DNA of 64,000 nt from Zeugodacus cucurbitae (GCF_028554725.1 NC_071670.1:66067001-66131000), one strand, 5' to 3'; shown: positions 10,676 through 22,362, numbered from the stretch's first letter. The notes: a model not told the origin generated them from the sequence alone. Numbers and translations are program-made.

Positions 10676-12673
10676 ATGCAGGGCTTAGTTCCAAAATGGT
10701 CAAACATTCGCGTGCTTCCCTTCCGCATGACTACCTCGCAAAAGGTAATTGCTATTTTGCGTTTCTTTACTTATTAAATTATTTTGCACAAATATATACT
10801 AAGTAAAATATTTTCACAAACAGGTTGTTTTCTTCTCGCTAACCGCGGGCGTAGCGCTACTGGGGGTGCTCGCTCGGTTTCTGCGTCGTAGAAAACCACC
10901 GCGTCCGCCACGCCGTACGCGCAAATATACGGGACGTCGCACGCGAAACAGTATGCGCAGCCCTAATGATATGATATCTATAGCCGGTTCTAAGGCATCC
11001 GCACGTTCAGGCAGTCCACCTGGCTCTACGGTCGCTTATTCGGATCGCATGTCACTTGCCTCAGGATCCATCGGTGCTGGCGCACTTGTGTCGACTGCGC
11101 AGAGTCAGACAGGTGCAATAGTTGTACACTTAACCGCACAGCAGCTCGGTGTAATGGGCATGGAGGCTTTGGATACCGTTATAAATTATTGGGAAGATGC
11201 TTTAGCTGCGCACAATTCTCCAGGTGGTGTGCCAGCATTACTCACCACTGCTGAAGAGTCTGAATTTTGTCGTGAAATACAAAATTTACTTGACATGGCC
11301 TACACGCTGCAGGAACAAAGTGAACTGCTATTTTTGGATCAACGTTCGGTGCTGTTTCGGGACGAACCATCTATCGACGAATTAGAAGAAGATGGTCATG
11401 CGCTAGATGATGGCACAGAGGATGACAGACGTTCACATAGATCGGTTATGAGTCGTACCGGTTCCGATCCAAATTTCGATTCGGCTGAAAGTTTTGCTTC
11501 GGCGCTAGATCAAGTCGCCGATATGCGTGATTTCGAAGAATTCGTAGACACATCGTACGACCAATACCCATTATACAATGCGGCGTTGAAGCATCACGAT
11601 GAAACGCCTATACCATACCGCACTATACGCACCGATCTGGTGAACTGTGCCAGTGACACCGAATATTTGGTGAAATTACACTGCGTGCGCTTAGCATTTC
11701 AATATTTGTTCAAGGTACCGTAATATATGAATGATTTTCATGTCTGGTGAGGTGATTAATTTAAGTCTTCGTGTCTTTTAGGATCCAACCATCGGACAAT
11801 GGGTCTGCGATACCGGACGTCAAATACTTACCGACCTACTATGTCTGGGAGATAAGGACACTAAAGAATTCCTTGTTGGTTACGAGGATATGATCAATTA
11901 TTTGCAAAACCCCAATAATTGGGATGAGATACAAAAGGAGCTGGAGGCGCGCAATGTCAAAGCGATGACCTTCTATGACATTTGCTTGGACTTCATTGTG
12001 TTGGACTCGTTTAGAGATTTAGATGCGCCACCTGCCAGTGTGACGGCGGTTGTACAAAATCGTTTTCTTTCCAATGGCTTCAAAGAGATGGTGAGTTTTA
12101 TACAATTTGTTATACATACTAATTAAAGAAAGCTGACGAAAAGCAACGCTCGTCAACGGATGTTGCAACAAACATACATTACGTACATATATATGATAAC
12201 AGAAAGCGTGTTTATTGCTAATACAACAATGCATATAAACACATGTAGATTAAACGATAAGCGAGCGGTTTTGCTTGCTGCTGCTATCAAAAGTTTGAGT
12301 ACCACTGCCTACTAATAACGCTTTTTTTTTAGGCGCTCACTTTAATCACACACTTCACTTTCAGGCACTCAGCACCGCAGTTTGGTCTGTACTAAAAGCT
12401 AAAAAGCATGGCCTGAAATACACTAACGGTTTTATGGCACACTTCTACGTAATCTCCGAGCAACTATCACCACTCATGGCCTGGGGCTTCTTCGGACCCG
12501 ATGAAAATTTGCGCGACATTTGCCATTACTTCCGCGATCAAATGCTGGGTTTTCTAGCGGATATATTTAGCTTTCAAGCGAGCCGTTATACAACTGTCGA
12601 AGAGTTTGCCGAAGACATACTGCAACACATGAAGACGCGTGTGAATAATATTGGCGTGAAGTTTAGTCAATAG
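10676..12673 (+). CDS. Miga: Mitoguardin (outer mitochondrial membrane fusion factor)
   Basis: Four coding exons, 10676-10744, 10824-11714, 11782-12090 and 12365-12673, all in phase 0, give 525 residues. The N-terminus MQGLVPKWSNIRVLPFRM is followed by a hydrophobic helix (about residues 24-42) and a strongly basic stretch, RRRKPPRPPRRTRK, as in the mitoguardin/FAM73 family. The middle is acidic and Ser-rich, with a possible FFAT-like stretch around SDPNFDSAESFAS that in this family contacts VAP on the ER. The C-terminal half is the conserved mitoguardin domain (QWVCDTGRQILTDLL, NPNNWDEIQKELEARN, FMAHFYVISEQLSPLMAWG). Miga anchors in the outer mitochondrial membrane, promotes fusion and tethers mitochondria to ER. 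An ATG further in would lose the membrane anchor, so the start at 10676 is preferred. AATAAA follows at 12694-12699. Confidence 0.95.
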
Positions 12674-13921
12674 TGGAAATTTGACGATTACAAAATAAAT
12701 TTAGGAAAACTCAATGAAATAGTTTTGAATTGCGCTAAGGAATTCCAAGTGTTTTCAAAACTATTTTACTTATAAGTTTAAGTATATTTTTTAGTTAAGC
12801 AATTAATTTTAGTTTTGAACAATTTCAAATAGCTGGAGACGTTGTGGTGTAAGCGTATTAAAACTGATTTTCTTTTTTCTTTATATAATTATGTACATAT
12901 GTAGTTATGTATACATTCACATTGTTTTTGCACTGAATACTGTACTACCAATTCCATAATGTTGTGAACGGCTTTTACTATTCCAATTGTCAGCGTGTGT
13001 AAACTGGCGCAGTGTGCATGATGAAATGCTAATATGTGAGTGTGTGTGTGTGTGTGGAGCTGCTACCGCCACTTTAGTGTGTTCCTCACTAAAAAAATTT
13101 GAATATTTGCTTTGAAACACGCGCTAAAACTGCGTTACTTTCTTGTTTATATTTTTTTTTATAGATTATAAGAAGAAATTTTTTGTATAAAGAAATAGAA
13201 ATGAAATTTGAATTAATTATATGCAATTAATGGTGTAAGCGTTTGTTATCAAAAAAAAAAATTAAATGAATATTCATTTTATGATTTATTTAACTAGTAC
13301 AAAATGTAGTAAAATTGTTATAGAGGTCCTGCAGAGTCCAACTGAAGAAATGTATAGTTGTCGTAAATAATTCAGAATTATTTATGGCGAACGCTTGCAA
13401 GTTATATTTTCTTACAAATTTAGTAGCCAAATAATCAAAAACACATATGATTACATACTCGTACACTAACTCGTTAAAATTAGCACCGAACTTTGTTAAT
13501 ATATTTGCAATATGCTTTACATAAAAAAATGAAATTTAGAACAAAAAAAACTTCTGGAATTATTGTTAACAAGTAGCAAAAGCATTTACACTCTTTACGA
13601 TTATTCTCAAAACACATTCGTTGTAAGTTTTTCTTTATTTTATAAACAATAACATATTATAAATATTAATAATATTTGAACTAAAATATATAATACATTT
13701 ATTAAAAAATAATAAACTATAAACAATTCACTTTAAACTGATTGCGACAAGTCACTGTAAAGTCGACAAATCACTAAAAACCAAGGAGACGGAATTGTCG
13801 TAATCTAATTGACATACAAGTGGGTAACAAATACAGAAAAAGAGTTGTGTTGTTGTAAATACAAACATTTGTTTTCATAAATAGCAATTAAAAGAAAGTG
13901 TGTGTTTAAGCGGCGCTCAAA
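12674..13921. other. Intergenic, 3' flank of Miga
   Basis: No gene seen. A (GT)n run lies at about 13037-13056. From about 13531 the sequence belongs to the duplicated unit that repeats at 14951. Confidence 0.5.
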
Positions 13922-14552
13922 ATGAAATGTCTTTCGGTGAAAGAGTCGATAGCCATTGTTGAAATAGTGATTGCGGTATGATTTATAGTTTCTTACATAT
14001 ATAGTAATAGTTAAGAAACAATAATTTACATACATATACACACACACATCGTAGTTGCTCTGTTTGCCTGCCATTTTGCTGCTGTCGTTCGTGCTAACCT
14101 TCCCGGACGATATGAAGATGTTCCTGTATCAATGCTCTTTGGCTACAACAATGGTGCTCTGCTTGCTCTTCGGCTTCAGCACGTGGTTCTACAATTCGAA
14201 TTATCCGAAAACGCGTTTTCATGTGCGCATCTTTGTAAGTAAATATCTTATAATGTTGCTGTGATAAATTTTCATTTTACACTTCTTCACTTTTCAGATT
14301 GTTATTGTACTATGGACTATGTTTATTTTTGGTGTTGTCACCGGCGTGCTATTCGATATGCAATTCTTCGATAAATATTTATACGGTCATTTCGAGCATG
14401 ACATTTTAGATGGCGCGGAAACTTTGACTTTGTATGCGGCCATGATTTTTGGTATCATTGTACTCTTTTTACTGTTTATTGTCAATATAATATTAACGGT
14501 TGGTGTTTGTCGAAGAGCTAGAAAAGGAAGGAATCGTTCGACTCGTAGATAA
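13922..14552 (+). CDS. Four-span membrane protein, tandem copy 1
   Basis: Exons 13922-13975, 14055-14234 and 14298-14552 join in phase 0 and give 162 residues. Four hydrophobic stretches are visible: residues about 8-33, 44-60, 79-98 and 120-147. A conserved first loop FPDDMKMFLYQCS lies between the first two. The C-terminus is short and basic (CRRARKGRNRSTRR). The size and topology resemble small tetraspan/MARVEL-like proteins, but I do not recognise a named family. The neighbour at 15324 is a paralogue with the same exon structure. Expression and function cannot be inferred from sequence alone. Confidence 0.75.
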
Positions 14553-15323
14553 ATACTAATACTCTAATGTGCAATGCATTAAAACTAAGTAGCCGAGTGT
14601 ATTGAATCTGTAACAACTATAATCTCTTACTTTCTCGGATCAGTGACACAGAGCGTGTAAAGGTGGAGTAAGCGTCATAAAACTTTTAAAGGTATAGGTA
14701 TATGTACTTGCAACGAATCAAACAGTTTTTATACACAAAAATGGTCAAAGTTGTCTTGAGTAAAGAAAACATTTCGGAGCGCTCTACTCGATTGTCCAAC
14801 TGTTGTTACATGAGGGTCTCGATTGTCGAGGTGATTGCTATATTCTCGGGAACTGTGGGAAAATTTGAACTCCATCTTATACTTTTAAGTTAATTTTACA
14901 ATTGTACACTTTCAAATAGCTGGAAATTATATATAATTATGTACATAGAACGAAATTTTACACAAAAACAACTTCTGGAATTATTGTTAACAAGTAGCAA
15001 AAGCATTTAAACTCTTTATGATTATTCTCTAAACACACATTCACGTTGTGAGTTTTTATTTATTTTATAAACAATAACATATTTTACATATTAATAGTAC
15101 TTCAACTAAAATATATAATACATTTATTTATAAAAAAAAAACAAATATTTTTGAACTAATTGCGACAAATCACTTTAACCTAAAAACCAAAAAGACGAAA
15201 TTGTCGTTAGCAAATTGACAAAAAAGTGAGTTACAAATACACAAAAAGAAATAATTCTGTTGTTGTAAATATTGTTTTTATATAAAGTAATTAAAAAAAG
15301 CGTGTCTTGAAGCGGCGCTCAAT
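14553..15323. other. Spacer between tandem paralogues
   Basis: No gene is seen. From about 14951 it repeats the upstream region of copy 1, so it probably carries a copy of the same promoter. The 63-residue open frame near 14702 has no recognisable feature. Confidence 0.5.
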
Positions 15324-15952
15324 ATGAAATGTCCGAAGGTGAAGGAACCGATATCCACACTTCAATTAGTGATTGCGGTATGATTTATAGTGTCTTATAT
15401 AGTAATAGTAATAGTAAAGAATGAAGAATTTATAAACACTCACAACCTAGGGACTCTGTTTGCTTATCATAATAATATTGTCGTGCATAGTAACCTTCCC
15501 GGATGATATGCGCATGTTCCTGTATCAGTGCTCCTTGGCTACAACAATGGTGCTCTGTTTGCTCTTTGGCGGCAGCACATGGTTCTGCACAAGCAAAAAT
15601 GCGAAAGTGGATTTTCGTATGCGCATCTTTGTAAGTAAATATCTCATAATGTTGCTGTAATAAGATAAAAATATTGATTTTCCACTGCACATTACAGATT
15701 GTTGTTGCACTATATACTATGTTTATTTTTGGACTTGTCACCGTGGTGCTATTCGCTATGCAATACTTCGAAGAATATATATACGGTATTTACGATCGTG
15801 ATATTTTCTATATCGTGGATTATATTGCTTTGTATATTGCCATTATACTTGGTTTCATTGTACTCATTTTAGTGCTTATTGTCAGTATAGCATTAACGGT
15901 TGCTGTTTGTCAAATAGCTATAAAAGAGAAGAAAAATCGTACACAAAATTAG
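15324..15952 (+). CDS. Four-span membrane protein, tandem copy 2
   Basis: Exons 15324-15377, 15451-15630 and 15698-15952 have exactly the same lengths as those of copy 1 (54, 180 and 255 bases), also giving 162 residues. The segment MFLYQCSLATTMVLCLLFG is identical in both copies. The second extracellular loop and the C-terminus have diverged (YIYGIYDRDIF against YLYGHFEHDIL; KEKKNRTQN against RKGRNRSTRR). All splice sites and the frame are intact, so both copies look functional. No known family is recognised. Confidence 0.75.
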
Positions 15953-16895
15953 TGCAAAAATGTGAAATGTATCAAATTCATTTCTGTTCAGTAAATTCCA
16001 TGTGTGACCACGATCATCTTCCCAATTTATAACTTGTTTTTTTTTTTTTTTTATTTCGAAATGAGTGTAAAGATAAGAGTCGTAAGACTTGTAAAGCGAA
16101 ACTGAGCAATAGGTGTACATGATCACAAATTGTCAAAGTTCGTCTTGAGGGTGGAAAATAGGTCGAGGCTTACTACTCGACTAGACATCATCGCATAACT
16201 TCTGTTGACGGACTGAGGCAGATCGACTTCGACTGAGCTCGGAATATAGTAGAACGGGCTGATCTCAAACTGTAGAAATAGAATAGAGAACCGAACATCA
16301 ACTCGTATATTCGGAATCACGCTTGCTTTCTGAGAGTACGAGTCTCGAGAGCCGTTGTTGTTGTAGCGTTTATGGTTTAGTGTATAGGCAGGCTAAAAGA
16401 TATTTCGACGCATTTGGTTTAGAAAAAACACAAACAAAAATCTTTTTCGAGTACTTTTTATTTAAAATGTTTACATAAAAATACATTCCACACAAAATAT
16501 TTATTTTTGCTAGAAATTTATAAATATACATACATAGCAACAAATGTATATATATTATATAATAGACGAGTATTTATAAAAAAAGAAACAGTATGAAAGT
16601 ACTTATTTCAATGTTTAGTAAGTATTTTTGGTTTGCTTTATATTGAATTGTTGCTGTTTCTGCTTTTCGGACTTGTGCATGCTGCGTGACTAAAAAATGC
16701 TCACACAATTGTAAATATGTATTTATGTTTATTCCACTGTGTGCTCCCTAAATATTTAAATAAAACTTATTATTATAATATAACTTAAGTTTATCGTAGT
16801 AAAAAAGACGACTTCCAGCAATGAACACCCTCGGAAAGCTACGCAAACGAAGTGATGCCACTTCGGTAGCTTCGGTTGGTTAGGCAACAGACACT
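15953..16895. other. Spacer between convergent genes
   Basis: No gene seen. It includes a T-run at about 16037-16052. The stretch 16440-16900 is the probable 3' UTR of the minus-strand MARVEL gene. Confidence 0.45.
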
Positions 16896-17540
16896 TTAGA
16901 TGCCGCGATATGATCGGTGAGCCAAGAATGCGCTAATGAAGTAGAGCACCGTATTCACGAGTCCCATAATACCGGCAGCCATGTAGGCATCGTATTGCTT
17001 ACCCCAACGGAAGTGTCTGTCGTTCAACTGTATGACGAGATTCAATGAGGCAGCCAGCAACAAAATGGCCGCTACACTATGATAGATGAGTTCCTGTGGG
17101 TCGAGAAAAGCACCGTTAAAAGTTCGCATTTACATTTTTCGTTGCAAACTTACATAAATGGTTTTGGCTATAATGCCGCCCGTACTGAGCGACGTTAAAC
17201 AGGATAGTAGCAGACAAAATGTTCCTATCAGGAATGTCGTGGACATGAGGAAGAAGAAGATTTCAGCCGAATTGGCACTTCCGCTCCAATAATAACCGAA
17301 GATGCCAACTGTGGCGATGCCGATCAGCTGCGAAAGAGGAAAATGCGCAGGTTAATGTGATTTCGAATTAAAAAAAAATGCATAACAGTTATTACACAAT
17401 TTTAGTCGGGTGGATGGACTTACCATTTCGAATAATTTTAATAGACCCGAGAATGACTTCAAGTATCCAGTATTAAGTACAATATAGGATGTATTTGTCG
17501 TGCTGGTGGTCGTTCTGGTGATTGTCACTGAGTGAGACAT
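16896..17540 (-). CDS. MARVEL-domain protein (CKLF-like/CMTM-like)
   Basis: Exons 17424-17540, 17154-17327 and 16896-17093 join in phase 0 and give 162 residues. The Thr-rich N-terminus (MSHSVTITRTTTSTTNTS) precedes the first MARVEL helix segment NTGYLKSFSGLLKLFEM. Three further helices follow: GIATVGIFGYYW to about residue 60, a second around TFLIGTFCLLLSC, and a third around ILLLAASLNLVIQL. The last is MGLVNTVLYFISAFLAHRSY. The layout matches insect CKLF-like MARVEL proteins, which sit in the plasma membrane or vesicles. Upstream of the ATG is a CTATAAAAGG box at 17591-17600 that doubles as the first bases after a good acceptor (TATCTTTCCAG). Either a TATA promoter or a 5' UTR exon fed from a distant promoter is therefore possible. 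Confidence 0.85.
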
Positions 17541-17591
17541 GTTTGCGATTTTTTATAAATGCGTTAACGGTGCTAGGAGGGTTCGGGAAAC

Positions 17592-17599
17592 CTTTTATA
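17592..17599 (-). promoter_or_regulatory. TATA box candidate of the MARVEL gene
   Basis: TATAAAAG on the minus strand, about 52 bases before the start codon, would place transcription start near 17567. The same place also reads as a splice acceptor (TTTCCAG then CTATAAAAGG), so the call is provisional. Confidence 0.4.
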
Positions 17600-19185
17600 G
17601 CTGGAAAGATACAAGTAAAATACAAAAAAAAAAATATTAATAAAAATTTTAAAATTAATAAACGACGAGAGTTTTTCAAAAAAATGTATGTAGACTTTAT
17701 GTTATGTGTGTTCTAATATAGTTTTACATCAACACTTTTTAATACTATATACCCCTTTGCTTGATTTGTTGAGCTATTGTGATAAAAATAATTAAATTTA
17801 CTAAAAGATGTTATATAGAATAATAAAGAGAACAATGAAATCCCTAAAAACGCGGTGTGAGTTCTATAAGAAAACGCTTAATGACAGAAACAATTTCAGA
17901 GAATAGAAGTATCGACGTTCCCTACCAAGAACCAATATGTTTGTCAGAACAACTTTTACTATACATAATTCGACCTTTAAATTGAATATTAGTGGCGAAT
18001 CGAACATGCAAATTTGTATAAACCATAACGACTAGCCGTAATGATTTGATTGGCACTCTATTATTATCATTTGAGAAGATATCCAGATATTCTGCGTTGA
18101 GCTACTTTGCTTTCAAATATATTTTTTTTATATAGGAGAGTACAGCTAAACTGTAAAATTAAATTAAATTCTCTCATTCGCGAATTCGCTTTCACAGCGA
18201 CTTTCACTAATTTTAAACATTTTCTCAGTCTCTTTCTATTCGAAAATGACTACCGCTAACCTTCAATACAAGCGCACAGCTACTTAAAATATAAATATTT
18301 GAAAATAAGTAATAATTCTAAAAATAGAATTTGTCCTAGACTTGTCTTTTACAATCAAAACGTTCAATTATCGCATGAAGGAGTCATCGGCAGTGCAATA
18401 AACGTTTACAAGTGAAATCGCCCACACACAAATAACCACAAAAAAAAAAACAAACAAATACTGAGTATTTTTGAGAAAATGCTAATGCATTTAATTGATT
18501 TTGAGAATTTCCGTCTCACCCAAGAAACTTGCATTGACAAGCTTGACGTCATTCAACCATATGGTATATATTTTGCTTATAAAAATTACATATAAATTGA
18601 TGAAAATAATTAAGATTTAGTTAACGATTTTTTACTTGAAAAAAAATAAGTTTTTCACAAAATTCATTCATTTCATTCTAACCTCAAAATTCATATAGAA
18701 CTACAGCTTTTTTCTATTGAGTGTGCAGCTAACGGTATGAAATTTTTGCACTTTAATTCCTTCGACATTGTATCTAAAGCTACATAATTTCTCCAAAATT
18801 GAATCTATGCAGCTTTACCACACATGCGGTTATGACAAACAATGAGTGTACTCTTGAAACCCTTTAAAAAATTTCGAAAATAGCAATACGTTTGAGAAAA
18901 ACTTGCGGTCTTCGCAAGATAAGGAACACGTCTTAATCATCACACAGCGTGACGCGTCATATTTAATGTGATGTACATATGTAAGTACAAATATTACGCA
19001 ACTGGAGCAAATAGAAATTCTTATATTTATACAGGCCCTGACCTAATATTCTTATGTACGAGAACAATTCGTCATCACTGACCTCAATTGCTCTCGATAC
19101 ACACACATTTACAATGAAACTACGCATGAGATAAGTATCAATATACATATATATTGTATGAATCTAACTTTGTACCTGTTATATA
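17600..19185. other. Intergenic or 5' intron, no coding exon seen
   Basis: AT-rich. A perfect cAMP-response element TGACGTCA lies at 18544-18551. No coding exon is supported. Confidence 0.45.
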
Positions 19186-20802
19186 CAGTATGTCAACTAT
19201 TTGATCATATACATTTAAAAATACATTATATTTTGTTCTTTCTATGTTAAAAGAAACTACTAAATAAAAAAAGTTAGTTGACTAAGTAGGCCCATGAACT
19301 AACAGTTAGTAAGTGCAGAATTACTGGAAATATGCCGCTAGTTTTCAGGGAATATTAACAAATGTAGACAAAGGCATGTGATCAATTAGTTGACTTTGTG
19401 AAGTAAAGAAGTATTGAAGCCGTAATATTGCTCTGCGATTCAAGTTTTTCTTCTTATTCTATAATTAAATATTGTGGGATCATTTGATTTTTTTTTTGTA
19501 AAACGTGAGTATTTTTCATAGTTTTTCTTTGATATTTTCGTAAATTTGGTTTTACTATAGATGAAAAAACTAAATGCGACAAAAATAGAAGAAATCAAAA
19601 GGCTTATTGATTTAAACACAACGCATAGGGAAATTGCAAGACTCGTTGATGTTTCTATGGGCGTGGTTTCAAAAATAAGACAATCAATGAGTCCTTTATG
19701 CAAAAAAAACCCTCCTGGACGAAAGCCAATTTTGAATGGGACACTGGAAAGGCGCATTGTTAGAATGATAAAGTTTGGTGTACATGAAAATGCGGGTCAA
19801 ATCAGGCGTGAATTATCCCATAGGGATGGAATAAATGTGACAAGTGAAGCTATCAGGAAGAAATTGCGAAACAACGGGTTACACGGACGTGTCAGAGTAA
19901 AAAAACCACTGTTGACAAAACGACACCGTAAATTGAGGCTTCAATTTGCAAAAAAATATAAAACATATACCCAAAACGATTGGATGCGGGTCATATGGTC
20001 CGACGAAACAAAAATAAACCGTTTCGGAAAAGATGGGCGGCAATGGATTTGGAGAAAACCTCGTGAACCTTTGACAAGCCGTATTGTTCAACCAACGGTG
20101 AAATTTGGAGGAGGTAATGTAATGATGTGGGGGTGTATGAGGATGGAGGGGGTGGGAGAGTGCGTAAGAATTGCCGGACGAATGGATGCCAACCAATATG
20201 TTGATGTTCTTCAACGAGGTTTGTACAGGAGTCTAGAAATGTGGGGCAAGGATGTGTCGGATGTCATCTTCCAGCAAGATAATGATCCTAAACACACTTC
20301 TCGTGTAGCTAAAGCTTGGCTTCAAAACAATGGGTTTGAAGTACTCGACTGGCCCCCTCAATCGCCAGACCTCAACCCAATCGAACATGCTTGGGTTGAG
20401 GTCAAGCGTGCGATTTCTGATACTCCAGGTGAGTGTCAGAATCTTAACGATTTATGGCAGAAGGCTCAAAATTCCTGGAAAAAAATTAGCGGAGATTTCT
20501 GCAGAAAGCTAGCCGAGTCCATGCCCAAACGAATTGAGGCAGTAATTAAAGCAAAAGGTGGTCATATTAAATATTAAGTAAAATATTCGTTTGTGTCAAC
20601 CAATTGATCAAATGTGCAGCGGAGAAGTTTTTAACAAATCTTTTAAATGAAACATGCGTTTTGAAAAAAAAGTATTAACTTGAATTTATTACCTTTACTT
20701 GTTTTGTATATGAAATAAAATTGGATTGTCATTACAAATAAAAAAGTTCTAAACAAAAATTCTTTTCTGGTACCCAGGTGTGATCAAATAGTTGACATAC
20801 TG
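19186..20802 (+). mobile_element. Apparently complete Tc1-type DNA transposon (1617 bp)
   Basis: The element is flanked by TA at 19184-19185 and 20803-20804, the expected target duplication. Its ends are identical 22-bp inverted repeats starting CAGTATGTCAACTATTTGAT (19186-19207 and 20781-20802). A second, inward pair of the 16-base core lies at 19379-19394 and 20595-20610, each inverted relative to its nearest outer copy and about 170 bases away. Between them is one uninterrupted transposase gene. Perfect termini and an open frame point to a young, possibly mobile copy. Confidence 0.93.
19561..20577 (+). CDS. Tc1-family transposase, DD34E, intact
   Basis: 338 residues in one exon, the normal length for Tc1 transposases (about 340). 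Residues 1-40 form a helix-turn-helix (REIARLVDVSMGVVSKIRQ). A GRKPIL linker follows at about 53-58, and a second helix-turn-helix spans about 62-115 (AGQIRREL...VTSEAIRKKLRNNGL). The catalytic residues are all visible: Asp in WSDETKIN, Asp in FQQDNDPKHTS, and Glu in SPDLNPIEHAW, with 34 residues between the second Asp and the Glu. The enzyme cuts and joins the element ends at TA sites. The start at 19561 is the first ATG in frame. No stop or frameshift interrupts it. Confidence 0.95.
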   Translation: MKKLNATKIEEIKRLIDLNTTHREIARLVDVSMGVVSKIRQSMSPLCKKNPPGRKPILNGTLERRIVRMIKFGVHENAGQIRRELSHRDGINVTSEAIRKKLRNNGLHGRVRVKKPLLTKRHRKLRLQFAKKYKTYTQNDWMRVIWSDETKINRFGKDGRQWIWRKPREPLTSRIVQPTVKFGGGNVMMWGCMRMEGVGECVRIAGRMDANQYVDVLQRGLYRSLEMWGKDVSDVIFQQDNDPKHTSRVAKAWLQNNGFEVLDWPPQSPDLNPIEHAWVEVKRAISDTPGECQNLNDLWQKAQNSWKKISGDFCRKLAESMPKRIEAVIKAKGGHIKY

Positions 20803-21672
20803 TATAAATATACATTTTTTCTGTTGCAAATTTGTTGTATTTATGACACTACAATTATCGGTTATTTAGCAAACAGCCGGCTTTTTCTGATAACTGCATA
20901 TCATATGTATATATATATATATAATATTATTATAAAATGTTTTTATTTGTCTTGATCGCGTCTCACAAATTAGTCGCCTTAGCAGAAATTTAACTGCATT
21001 TTATATACAGATTTATATAAATGAGTAGGTGAACAAACAGTGCCTTATATGGGTGCATGTATGGAATGCATTTGTATATGTATACAACGGTACATTCATA
21101 AATATTGTTTGATAAGTGAGTAATAATTCCACTCAAAAAGATTGATTCATTAGTCGGCAGTGGTAACTGCGAAGGTAGGAGTAAAGTTGTAGGGTACACT
21201 TACACCTAGTGGAAATACATATGTATGTACACAAATATCTGTTACGCGGTAAAAAGAATTTCTTTGTTGATTGCTGGGATTGCGAAAATGTGTTCTTTGA
21301 TAAGCGCACTAATTAAAAGTTGTGAAAAAACATGTACTCGTCTGTATACTTCCAGTGCAGTAAAGAAATGATGAATGTGGAGCTATTTTTGTACTGTAAA
21401 AAAACACTTTTATATGGTCGTAGCACAGATATTGGATGTGTCATTAACATTTTTGAAGAAATTCTTAAATAAAAAATGATTATGAAATCGTCTTTTATTG
21501 CACCTCGCATTTAATTCAATTTAACCAATCTTCACTTTCTCTACTTAACTTCATAAAATTGAAAATTAAATTAATCCATTATGAATATTTTTTTTTAATC
21601 TTCGATAAACAAATCTTTAATAAACAAATGACTATTAATTAGAACGAAGCCTGAAGAAATCTGATATGAAAT
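20803..21672. other. Intergenic, no gene seen
   Basis: AT-rich with a (TA)n run near 20909-20922. No supported exon. Confidence 0.45.
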
Positions 21673-21770
21673 AGATGTCTCTAGAGTCAAGCACTGATCG
21701 ATTAAATCGTGGACATTTGTATCAACATTAACCCAAAAAAATATTTGTAGAGATCTGTTTGCATCGCAAA
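21673..21770 (+). repeat. Dispersed repeat matching 50653-50760 in inverted orientation
   Basis: The segment with GTCAAGCACTGATCGATTAA and TATTTGTAGAGATCTGTTTG is found as reverse complement at 50653-50760 with few differences. It abuts the next repeat. Identity of the element is unknown. Confidence 0.75.
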
Positions 21771-21773
21771 CTT

Positions 21774-22362
21774 ATTATACCCTGAACAGACAGGGTATAT
21801 TAAGTTTGTCACGATGTTTGTAACACCCGGAAGGAAGCGTCGGAGACCCTATAAAGTATATATATAAATGATCAGTATATTGAGCTGAGTCGATTTAGCC
21901 ATGTCCGTCTGTATATATACGAACTAGTCCTTCAGTTTTTAAGATATCGTTTTGAAATTTTGCAGATGTTATTTTCTCTTCAGGAAGCTGCTCATTTGTC
22001 GGAACTGTCGATATCGGTTCACTGTAGCATATAGCTGCCATACAAACCGATCGGAATCATGGGCTTGTATGGAAAACTTCCGCATTTGACGTGGTATCTT
22101 CACGTAATTTGACATAGATTACTGCTTAAGGTAATAATATAATCTCCGAAGAAATTGTTCAGATCGGTTAACTATATAACCTTAATGTTTCTAGCACACA
22201 ACCCAGCTAAAAAGAATTAGTAAAATTTTATATTTCTTTTTTACATACTTTTTCTTACGTCTTTAGATTTGCTTAAACACAAAGTTACTAAAAGAAATGC
22301 ACCTGTGAAGGCTTTATTAGCTTCGGTACAGCCGAAGTTAATTTATTTTTCTTGTTTTTTAA
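21774..22362 (-). repeat. Dispersed dipteran repeat, family 2
   Basis: One end has TATACCCTGAACAGACAGGG, a short palindromic block. The other end (22318-22362) has the hairpin CTTCGG/CCGAAG followed by AATTTATTTTTCTTGTT. Inside are CACCCGGAAGGAAGCGTCGG and GCCATGTCCGTCTG, which recur in many fly genomes. No coding capacity is seen. The architecture, with CTTGTT end, TTCGG hairpin and inverted TATAC blocks, parallels family 1. Confidence 0.75.

Larger units (their letters stand above)
13531..15952 (+). repeat. Tandem gene duplication, two units of about 1.4 kb
   Basis: Unit 1 runs from about 13531 to 14552 and unit 2 from about 14951 to 15952. The match covers upstream sequence (ACTTCTGGAATTATTGTTAA at 13550 and 14971), all three exons and both introns. 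The start codons are 1402 bp apart. Similarity is uneven and highest in exon 2 and the first 30 bases of intron 2. Confidence 0.85.

Noticed and set aside
15430..15741. 103-residue minus strand ORF
   Set aside because: Antisense of exon 2 and intron 2 of the second tetraspan copy.
17592..17599. TATAAAAG as a certain TATA box
   Set aside because: Kept only as a candidate, because the same bases follow a good splice acceptor and the 5' exon may lie far upstream.
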